Source: Gemmatimonadota bacterium
Lineage (GTDB): Bacteria; Gemmatimonadota; Gemmatimonadetes; Longimicrobiales; Longimicrobiaceae
Assembly: GCA_019240375.1 (NCBI GenBank)
Contig: JAFAYN010000015.1
Location: forward strand, 1-5,049
Length of the DNA stretch: 5,049 nucleotides
Direction: 5' to 3'
The translations under genes were made by a program, and so were the position numbers. This document shows, one piece after another, positions 1 through 5,049 of this stretch. Positions within the stretch are counted from its first letter, which is position 1. Each line of letters begins with the position of its first letter. The notes below the pieces were generated by a model. It searched no databases. It was not told the DNA's origin and was given only the letters and a program-made list of their open reading frames with translations.

Positions 1-479
1 CTCGCGATCAGGATGGTGGCCGACCTGGCCTGGAGCACCTCCGTCACCACCAGGTGATCCGTGTTCCATTCGCCCGCGGCGTGACGGCGGCGGATCTCGT
101 GCTCCAGGCCGAGCTGGTCCTCGATCGAAGGGAACGACGCGCCGAGCACCTGGAACAGCACGGCGTTCTCGCGGTTCATCCGGATCACCACGCCCGCGGA
201 AGCTTCGGCCAGCACGCTCCCGTACGGCGGAATCGCTCCCGCGGCCTTAAAGGAGACGGAAACCGCGCCACGGCTGGCATAGTCCAGCTGCGTGCCGACG
301 TCATCCTGACGCACCGTGAAGGTCAGTCCCAGGTTCTCCAGCGAGGAAAGGCGCTGGAAGTACCCGTCGCGCATGACGCCGACGTCGCCGACCCGCAGGG
401 GCACGCCCGGGAGCCAGGTGGCAAGGTAGGAAAACTTGTCGAAAAGCTCACGGACGTACTGCTTCTGAGGATCGACCAT
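1..479 (-). CDS. Uncharacterised protein, N-terminal 159 residues (3' end outside the window)
   Basis: The frame is open from an ATG at 477-479 down to base 1 with no stop, so the C-terminus is missing. The start is supported by a GGAG nine bases upstream (489-492). The protein begins MVDPQKQYVRELFDKF and is a soluble mix of short beta-like and helical stretches, with no signal peptide, no membrane helix and no cysteine. Recognisable blocks are a Pro/Gly turn followed by VGDVGVMRDG (residues 30-39), an alternating segment GAVSVSFKAAG (71-81), LFQVLGASFPSIEDQL (108-123) and a strand-rich HLVVTEVLQARSATILIA (142-159). I do not recognise a named family with certainty. The order of blocks recalls the N-terminal pore-forming half of bacterial gasdermins, but the acylated N-terminal Cys typical of those is absent. 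The gene is divergent from the CHAT protease gene, with a 263-bp spacer. It is probably a real gene: codon use is GC3-rich and there is a plausible ribosome binding site. Function is unassigned. Confidence 0.8.
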   Translation of the reverse strand, partial: MVDPQKQYVRELFDKFSYLATWLPGVPLRVGDVGVMRDGYFQRLSSLENLGLTFTVRQDDVGTQLDYASRGAVSVSFKAAGAIPPYGSVLAEASAGVVIRMNRENAVLFQVLGASFPSIEDQLGLEHEIRRRHAAGEWNTDHLVVTEVLQARSATILIA

Positions 480-488
480 GATCGGTGG

Positions 489-492
489 CTCC
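489..492 (-). promoter_or_regulatory. Shine-Dalgarno of the leftmost gene
   Basis: GGAG on the minus strand lies 9 bases upstream of the ATG at 477-479. It supports that ATG as the start of the left gene. Confidence 0.5.
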
Positions 493-525
493 GGCGATGA
501 TGGGAGGGGGCGGACTCCGCGGGGA

Positions 526-554
526 ACAATAGCCGGCGCGGGGTGGCCGTGCTA
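526..554 (-). promoter_or_regulatory. Possible promoter for the leftmost gene
   Basis: On the minus strand TATTGT (526-531) matches the -10 consensus TATAAT at four of six positions and lies about 46 bases before the ATG. The hexamer 17 bases further upstream, TAGCAC (549-554), is a poor -35. The AT-rich -10 stands out from its surroundings, but the assignment is weak. Confidence 0.2.
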
Positions 555-571
555 TGTCCTCACGCCATATG

Positions 572-601
572 TTGACTCCGAGGGTGCGATGAGAGCAGAT
601 T
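572..601 (+). promoter_or_regulatory. Possible promoter for the CHAT gene
   Basis: TTGACT at 572-577 matches the -35 consensus TTGACA at five of six positions. The best -10 at 17-18 bases spacing is GCAGAT or CAGATT (595-601), which is poor. Use of this promoter would give a 5' untranslated leader of about 135 bases that includes the inverted repeat at 630-647. The palindrome CATATG (566-571) directly precedes the -35. Confidence 0.2.
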
Positions 602-629
602 CCCGGGGGTGCGGGCGGTGCGACTCCCC

Positions 630-647
630 GACCGGCCGCCCCCGGTC
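630..647. repeat. Perfect 6-bp inverted repeat in the divergent spacer
   Basis: GACCGG (630-635) and CCGGTC (642-647) flank a 6-base loop. This could be an RNA hairpin in the CHAT leader or a dyad operator. Short GC-rich dyads arise often by chance at this base composition, so the functional claim is weak. A competing pairing, GGCGG (614-618) with CCGCC (636-640), is also possible. Confidence 0.25.
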
Positions 648-742
648 CGTGCCGGCTCCGCCCTTTCATACCTCTCGATCATTGCCGTCACCGCGTTCTC
701 CGCACCCGTGACGCACACGTACCCCGGTCCTCTTCACGCCTT

Positions 743-3700
743 TTGCCGCGCACACCGCTGAAGCTCTGGCCTCTTCTGCTGCTGGGCGGCGCCACCGCCC
801 TCGGAGCGATGGTGGCCGGGACGCACCTCGGGCCCTCTCACGCCACGGTCCTGGGCGGGCTCGCGGCTGCCCGGCCCGTCCGCGTCCTCTCGCCGCGCTT
901 CTCCATCCCGGTCGAATACCACCCATGTTCCGTCCTCCGCGCAGGGGCGGACGAAACGGTGCCCCGCGAGTCGTGCGGGATCGACGCCGGCCGACTGGCC
1001 GGCTTCGAGGCGCTGGCCGATGCCGGCGAAAGCTCCGACCCCGACTCGGTCCAGGCGTCCGCGCTGCTGGCGATCATGGACGACGACGGCACGGAGCAGG
1101 CAGCCGACGCGGCGATCACCCGGCTGTCCAGGGCGCTACGGCTCTCGCGCCGGAGGGTGCCGCTGCTGGTCGACCTGTCGGGCGCACATCTCGTCCGCGC
1201 CCAGCGCACCCAGAATCCGCGGGACCTGCTGGAAGGGCTGAACTACGCGCTTGAAGCGGTCGCGGCCGAGCCGCACGACCCAGCCGCGCGCTTCAACACC
1301 GCACTCCTGCTGCAAACGCTGGGACTGGACGAGCAGGCCGGGAGCGCCTGGACGGAGTATCTGCGCATCGACTCGACGAGCACGTGGGCCGGCGAGGCGC
1401 GGGAGCGGCGCAGCTCCCTCCGGCACCCTCCCGTGCCCACCCCGCCCCACCCCGGTGCTTCCGAGGCGGAGGTGCGCGCGTTCGCCGCCGCGCACCCGCA
1501 GGAGACACGCCTGTACGGGTGGGAATCGGTGCTCGGCGACTGGGGCGGCGCGCTGGAGGCAGGGCACCCCGCTCGGGCCGCGGAGCTGCTGCAGCTCGCA
1601 GAGCGGCTGGGCGACGCGCTGGAAGCGCGCGGTGGAGACGCCTCGCTCGCGGACGCGGTGCGGGCGATCCGGGTGGCCAGGGGCGACCCCGCGGCCACGC
1701 ACGCGCTCGCCCGCGCGCACCGCACGTACGCGGCGGGGAAACGCCTGTACGAGAGCACGGAGCAGGTCGCCGCGGGAGACTCCTTCACGCGCGTGGTGAA
1801 CGCGCGTCCGCCGTCTCCCGCGCTCGTGCTCATGGCGGAAGTCTTCCAGGCCGCCACGGTGGTGTACGCGCGCGATTTCGACCGGGCCGATTCCATGTTC
1901 GGGGCGCTGGTGCCCCGGATCGACTCGGTGAGATATCCGGCGCTGGCCGCGCGCGCTCTCTGGACCCGGGGCTCCGGGCTGCTCCGCAGCGGCCACTCCC
2001 CGGAAGCACGCGCCGCGTACCGGACCGCGGCCGGGCTGTTCGCACGCGCGGGGGAAACGGAGCACGCGGCGGCCCAGTGGCAGATGGAGGGGGAGACGGC
2101 CTACGGCCAGCGGGACACGCTGGCGGCATACCGCCTGATGCACCGCGGGCTCATGTCGCTGCGCGCGTATCGCTCATCCGTTCGGCTCCACAACGCACTG
2201 ATGGTGCTGGCGAACTGCGCGACGGTCGACCGGATGCCACGGGCGGCCCTGGTCGTCCAGGAGGAAGACTTTGCCGTGGCCCTGCGCGAGAAACAGGCGC
2301 TCCACCTGGTGGAAGCGCTGCTCGGCAGGGCTCGTGCCCGGTGGGTCGGAGGCCGACGGAAGGAAGCGGCGGAGGACATGGATCGCGCGGAGTCGCTCGT
2401 CGGGGAGATACGCGCCGAGGGACCGCGCAAGTGGATGTCCGAGACCGTGCACTTCTCGCGGGCACTGGTGGCCCCCGACACGGGATCGGGGGCGGGGCTG
2501 GACTCCGCGATCGCCTTCTTCGACAGGCTCAACAACCCGATCTGGCTTCTGCCGGCGCTGGTGCGCCGTGCCGACGTGCGGCTCGCCCGGGGAGACCTCA
2601 CGTCCGCGACCGCCGACCTGAACGACGTCACCGCCCGCGTTCACCGGCTGTCCGAGAGCCTCGAAAACGCCTCGCTGCGCGTGGCGGTGATGGAGCAGGC
2701 GCGCAGCCGGTTCGACCAGCTGGTGATGCTTCACCTCCGCGCCGGCGACACGGTCGCCGCCCTGCAGGCGGTCGAGCGCGGGCGCGTCTCGTTCGCGCCC
2801 CGGTACGGGGCTTCCGCGCCGGTCGACGGCCGTCCGGCCGCCCCCCCCGGGCAGGTGGCGGTGGAATACGCCCTGATCGGCGACACGCTGCTCACCTGGA
2901 CGCTGCGCGTACACGACGTGCGCCTGCTGCGCCGGACCGTCGTCCGCGACAGCGTCCTCGCGACGATCGAGCGGAGCGTCGCCGCGCTGGAGTCGCCCGC
3001 ACGGGCGGAGCACGCCCGCCCCGGCCTCGCGCGGCTCCACGAGCTGCTGGTCCGGCCCGTCGAGAAGCGCCTTGGACCGGCAGGGACGCCGCTCGTGATC
3101 GTCGTGGACGGCGAGATCGCCGGCGTGCCCTTCGACGCCCTGCTGGACACCCGGCGGGCCCGCTACCTGGTGCAGGACCACTCGCTCCGCTTCGCCGCCA
3201 CGCTGGCCGAAGCGGCCCGGCCCGCCCCCTCGACCCACCGATCGGCTCCCGCGCTTCTAGTGGCCGACCCCGCGTTCGACCCGACGCAGTACCCCACGCT
3301 CGACAGGCTCCGCGGCGCGCGGGAGGAGGTCGACTCGCTCCGCACCGTGTACCGGGCCAGCGTGGTGCTCGAGGGTCCCGCCGCCACGCGCGACGCCCTG
3401 CGCGACCGCGCACCCGGTGCCCGCGTCATCCACTACGCCGGACACGCCGTGTTCGACGATGCGCGGCCGGAGCGGTCGGCGCTGGTGCTCGCGGGGCCCG
3501 ACACCACCGGGCGCCTCACCGCGGAAGCCGTGAACGCGCTCCAGCTCCGCGGCGTGCGCCTGGTGGTGCTCGCGGCGTGCCACACGGTGCGCTCGCGCGA
3601 GGGGCGGTCGGGCGGGCTGGCGGGATTCTCCGGTGCGCTGCTGGCGGCGGGCGCGGGGGGGGTGGTGGGGAGCCTGTGGGAAGCCGACGACCGGCTGACG

Positions 3701-3853
3701 CAGCCGCTGATGCTGGCGTTCCATCGCGCCTACCGCCGTGGGCTCGAACCGGCCGCGGCGCTGCGCGAGGCCCAGCTGGAGCTGCTCCGCTCGCGCGATC
3801 CCGCGCGGCGCTCACCCGCGGCGTGGGCCGGATTCCGCTACATCGGGAGCTGA
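743..3853 (+). CDS. Helical-repeat (TPR-like) CHAT-domain cysteine protease with N-terminal hydrophobic anchor
   Basis: This is a 1036-residue predicted protease of the caspase-like CHAT family. Residues 8-27 form a hydrophobic segment preceded by Arg3 and Lys7, reading as a signal anchor or signal peptide that would put the rest outside the cytoplasm. Residues about 130-225 are alpha-helical repeats, followed by a proline-rich linker (about 228-242) and a long TPR-like helical region (about 245-680) ending in ALQAVERGR, the helix typical before CHAT domains. The CHAT domain spans about 700-1036: the LVIVVDGEIAGVPFDAL core (784-800), catalytic His901 in IHYAGHAVF, catalytic Cys946 in VVLAACHT, then SGGLAGFSGALLAAGAGGVVGSLW and the terminal WAGFRYIGS. 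Both catalytic residues are present, so activity is expected; the substrate is unknown. The start is TTG at 743, the only reasonable start that keeps the hydrophobic segment, but no Shine-Dalgarno precedes it. GTG at 812 or ATG at 809, behind GGAG (803-806), would give a cytosolic form. The gene is divergent from the left gene and convergent with the anti-sigma gene. TPR-CHAT proteins are often linked to conflict or cell-death systems. Confidence 0.93.
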   Translation: MPRTPLKLWPLLLLGGATALGAMVAGTHLGPSHATVLGGLAAARPVRVLSPRFSIPVEYHPCSVLRAGADETVPRESCGIDAGRLAGFEALADAGESSDPDSVQASALLAIMDDDGTEQAADAAITRLSRALRLSRRRVPLLVDLSGAHLVRAQRTQNPRDLLEGLNYALEAVAAEPHDPAARFNTALLLQTLGLDEQAGSAWTEYLRIDSTSTWAGEARERRSSLRHPPVPTPPHPGASEAEVRAFAAAHPQETRLYGWESVLGDWGGALEAGHPARAAELLQLAERLGDALEARGGDASLADAVRAIRVARGDPAATHALARAHRTYAAGKRLYESTEQVAAGDSFTRVVNARPPSPALVLMAEVFQAATVVYARDFDRADSMFGALVPRIDSVRYPALAARALWTRGSGLLRSGHSPEARAAYRTAAGLFARAGETEHAAAQWQMEGETAYGQRDTLAAYRLMHRGLMSLRAYRSSVRLHNALMVLANCATVDRMPRAALVVQEEDFAVALREKQALHLVEALLGRARARWVGGRRKEAAEDMDRAESLVGEIRAEGPRKWMSETVHFSRALVAPDTGSGAGLDSAIAFFDRLNNPIWLLPALVRRADVRLARGDLTSATADLNDVTARVHRLSESLENASLRVAVMEQARSRFDQLVMLHLRAGDTVAALQAVERGRVSFAPRYGASAPVDGRPAAPPGQVAVEYALIGDTLLTWTLRVHDVRLLRRTVVRDSVLATIERSVAALESPARAEHARPGLARLHELLVRPVEKRLGPAGTPLVIVVDGEIAGVPFDALLDTRRARYLVQDHSLRFAATLAEAARPAPSTHRSAPALLVADPAFDPTQYPTLDRLRGAREEVDSLRTVYRASVVLEGPAATRDALRDRAPGARVIHYAGHAVFDDARPERSALVLAGPDTTGRLTAEAVNALQLRGVRLVVLAACHTVRSREGRSGGLAGFSGALLAAGAGGVVGSLWEADDRLTQPLMLAFHRAYRRGLEPAAALREAQLELLRSRDPARRSPAAWAGFRYIGS

Positions 3854-3865
3854 GGGGGAAAAGGG

Positions 3866-3890
3866 GGAGCTCACGGCGATCCGCGGCTCC
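3866..3890. terminator. Possible hairpin between convergent genes
   Basis: In the 40-bp gap between the CHAT stop (3853) and the anti-sigma stop (3894), GGAGC (3866-3870) can pair with GCTCC (3886-3890). Inside it CGG (3874-3876) can pair with CCG (3881-3883) around a CGAT loop. There is no T-run after the stem on either strand, so it is not a canonical intrinsic terminator. Its position between two convergent genes is the main argument for a role. Confidence 0.3.
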
Positions 3891-3893
3891 GGC

Positions 3894-4892
3894 TCACCCG
3901 GTCGCGAGCTCGCGGGCCAACGAGTCGAGCGCGGGGGCGAGCGCCTCCCACTTCGGAGGATCGGCCGCCAGCAGGAGCCGCACCTGCCGCACCGCCGCCC
4001 GGGCCGGTGGATCCCCCGTGGTCAGCCGCTCAGCCTGGTCGAGCATCCGCCGCGTCTCCCCATCGCGGAAGAAGCCGGCGTCCCGCCGCGCGGCGGCCAG
4101 CCCCGCGGCCTCGGTCCAGGCGCCCAGCCGCAGCGCGTCCCCGTCCAGCCGCCTGGCGATCCGCTCCGTGGCCTCGCCGATCAGCGGCCGCAGCCGCTCC
4201 GGGCCTGCAGCGGCGCCGTCCGAGATCTCGCGGAGCGCGCCCCTTCGTCCACCCTGTGGGTCGAAGCGGCCGGCGAGCTGGCTCGCGAGCACCCGTGTCG
4301 CCGCGGTGTCGAGCGCCTGCACCGCCACCGAAAGGTCCACCAGCATCGCGCCGGCGCGCGCGGACCTCGCCGACTGCTCGCCGGGTGACGGGGCGCTGCC
4401 CGAATCCTCTCCGCGCGCGGACGTCCACGGCCGCTGCTCGGTCCACCCCGCGGGCAGCCCCTCTGCGCCGTGCTCCAGCCGGGCGGCGAGGCGCACCGGC
4501 TCGTCGGCGATGGAGGTGCGCGGGTACGGCATACGGCTGGTGATCAGCGCGATCCCCGCCAACACCGCCGCGAGCACCGCCCACCGGAGGACTCGCGGCC
4601 GCGTCCGATGGACCTCGGGACCAGGCGTGGGACGCGAGGGGCGGCGCGTGTCGAGGGCGATCACGCCCTCCCCCATGATAGGGTCACCACGCCCGGGCTC
4701 CATCGTGTCATCAGCCCCGTGCATCGTGGCGCCCTCTTCCAGCTGGCGCAGGATGGCCGCGGTGCGGGCGAGAACCGCACGGTCCTCGTCGCTCCTGGTC
4801 AGGTGGGCCAGCATCTCTTCCCGGCGTCGCGCGTCCATCCGGCCGTCCAGGAACGCGGCCACCCGCTCGTCGTCGCTCTCGTGATCGCTCAC
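3894..4892 (-). CDS. Anti-sigma factor-like single-pass membrane protein with degenerate zf-HC2 N-terminus
   Basis: This 332-residue protein most likely regulates the sigma factor encoded just upstream. Residues about 8-50 follow the zf-HC2 anti-sigma pattern (DERVAAFLDGRMDARRREEM, then HLTRSDEDR). In the usual H-x3-C-x2-C zinc motif His30 is kept, but the two cysteines are Ser34 and Asp37, so zinc is probably not bound there. A linker rich in Pro, Gly and Arg leads to one transmembrane helix (about 101-119, VLRWAVLAAVLAGIALITS). The remaining 210 or so residues are predicted outside the cytoplasm: a low-complexity stretch (about 155-180) and an Ala/Leu/Arg-rich helical domain. No enzyme motif is seen. 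The GTG at 4890-4892 is preferred because AGGAGG (4899-4904) lies six bases upstream. A TTG two codons earlier (4896-4898) touches that Shine-Dalgarno and is unlikely. Spacing to the sigma stop is 46 bases, consistent with one operon. The C-terminus faces the CHAT gene tail to tail. Confidence 0.8.
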   Translation of the reverse strand: MSDHESDDERVAAFLDGRMDARRREEMLAHLTRSDEDRAVLARTAAILRQLEEGATMHGADDTMEPGRGDPIMGEGVIALDTRRPSRPTPGPEVHRTRPRVLRWAVLAAVLAGIALITSRMPYPRTSIADEPVRLAARLEHGAEGLPAGWTEQRPWTSARGEDSGSAPSPGEQSARSARAGAMLVDLSVAVQALDTAATRVLASQLAGRFDPQGGRRGALREISDGAAAGPERLRPLIGEATERIARRLDGDALRLGAWTEAAGLAAARRDAGFFRDGETRRMLDQAERLTTGDPPARAAVRQVRLLLAADPPKWEALAPALDSLARELATG

Positions 4893-4898
4893 CTGCAA

Positions 4899-4904
4899 CC
4901 TCCT
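4899..4904 (-). promoter_or_regulatory. Shine-Dalgarno that fixes the anti-sigma start
   Basis: A full AGGAGG on the minus strand lies six bases before GTG 4890-4892, the ideal spacing. It is directly adjacent to the alternative TTG at 4896-4898. It therefore decides in favour of the 332-residue form. Confidence 0.75.
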
Positions 4905-4938
4905 GCGAGGGGCACTCGGCGCCCGCGATTTCGCCCGC

Positions 4939-5049
4939 TCATGGTGCGTCGGATTCGTAAAGGAGGCCGCGCACCTCGTCTCCGCCCAACCCTGCGCTTT
5001 CCAGGAGCGCGCGGAGGCGGGCCCGCAGGCGCTCGACGCGCCGGTACAG
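4939..5049 (-). CDS. C-terminal end of a probable ECF-type sigma factor (5' part outside the window)
   Basis: The minus-strand frame is open from the right edge to a TGA at 4939-4941 and gives the last 36 residues, starting LYRRVERLRARLRALLESAG and ending YESDAP. An Arg/Leu-rich amphipathic helix of the form xVxRxxERLRxxLRxxLE is what ends region 4 of many ECF sigma factors, just after the DNA-recognition helix. The identification rests mainly on context: an anti-sigma-like membrane protein follows 46 bases downstream on the same strand, the usual gene order for such pairs. With regions 2 and most of 4 outside the window, another HTH regulator cannot be excluded. Confidence 0.6.
   Translation of the reverse strand: MYRRVERLRARLRALLESAGLGGDEVRGLLYESDAP

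Larger units (their letters stand above)
480..742. other. Divergent intergenic control region
   Basis: This 263-bp stretch separates the start of the left minus-strand gene from the start of the plus-strand CHAT gene. The short open frames that cross it have low-complexity Arg/Pro/Gly/Ser-rich translations, and none looks like a gene. It is less GC-rich locally around 524-600 (ACAATA, CATATG, TTGACT), as expected of promoter DNA, and holds a 6-bp inverted repeat at 630-647. Both flanking genes must be transcribed from here unless internal promoters exist. Confidence 0.75.

Noticed and set aside
54..500. 148-codon plus-strand frame opposite the left gene
   Set aside because: The minus-strand frame has a Shine-Dalgarno, continues through the window edge and has a more protein-like composition; the plus-strand frame is its antisense shadow.
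521..550. GGAAC at 522-526 as an ECF-type -35 element pointing right
   Set aside because: No CGTC-like -10 was found at the usual 15-17 base spacing, so the match is probably chance.
478..711. 77-codon plus-strand frame in the divergent spacer
   Set aside because: It overlaps the start codon of the left gene and has Gly/Arg/Pro/Ser-rich low-complexity composition; it is more likely promoter DNA.
2174..3238. 354-codon minus-strand open frame inside the CHAT gene
   Set aside because: Shadow frame of the CHAT gene: rich in Arg, Gly and Pro, with no recognisable motif and no supporting ribosome binding site seen.
743..3853. TPR-CHAT protein as part of a CRISPR-guided protease (Craspase, Csx29-type)
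   Set aside because: No CRISPR repeats and no gRAMP/Cas7-11 gene are in the window, and the hydrophobic N-terminus does not fit Csx29.
1384..4884. Very long plus-strand open frame (1166 codons) across the CHAT gene and antisense to the anti-sigma gene
   Set aside because: Its translation is low-complexity Arg/Ala/Gly/Pro-rich with no domain. Frames without stops are expected opposite or offset from GC3-rich genes, and the overlapping CHAT and anti-sigma frames have clear family motifs.

Overview
The window is very GC-rich (roughly 70% by eye) and densely coding. It looks like chromosomal DNA from a high-GC bacterium with many ECF sigma factors and CHAT proteases, such as Gemmatimonadota/Longimicrobium-like or myxobacterial lineages. 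That placement is inferred from composition and gene style, not from a marker gene.

Layout from left to right: (1) the first 159 codons of a minus-strand gene of unassigned function start at 479 and run off the left edge. (2) A divergent, gene-free spacer (480-742) holds the control regions of this gene and its right-hand neighbour. (3) A large plus-strand gene (743-3853) encodes a helical-repeat (TPR-like) plus CHAT-domain cysteine protease of 1036 residues. It has a hydrophobic N-terminal segment and an intact His901/Cys946 dyad. (4) A 40-bp convergent junction contains a possible hairpin. (5) A minus-strand anti-sigma-like membrane protein (3894-4892) has a short cytoplasmic zf-HC2-like N-terminus whose two zinc-binding cysteines are replaced, one transmembrane helix and a long extracytoplasmic part. 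(6) Upstream of it on the same strand are the last 36 residues of what is probably its ECF-type sigma factor, running off the right edge.

The sigma and anti-sigma genes form one minus-strand operon that meets the CHAT gene tail to tail. The CHAT gene and the left gene are divergent and share a 263-bp control region. If the TTG start at 743 is right, the protease is membrane-anchored or exported and would share a compartment with the extracytoplasmic domain of the anti-sigma protein. The left protein shows a weak, from-memory resemblance to bacterial gasdermins, which are pore-forming partners of caspase-like and CHAT proteases. This is the most interesting lead here, but it is a hypothesis that needs a profile or structure search. 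No tRNA, rRNA, CRISPR array, insertion sequence or integrase was seen.
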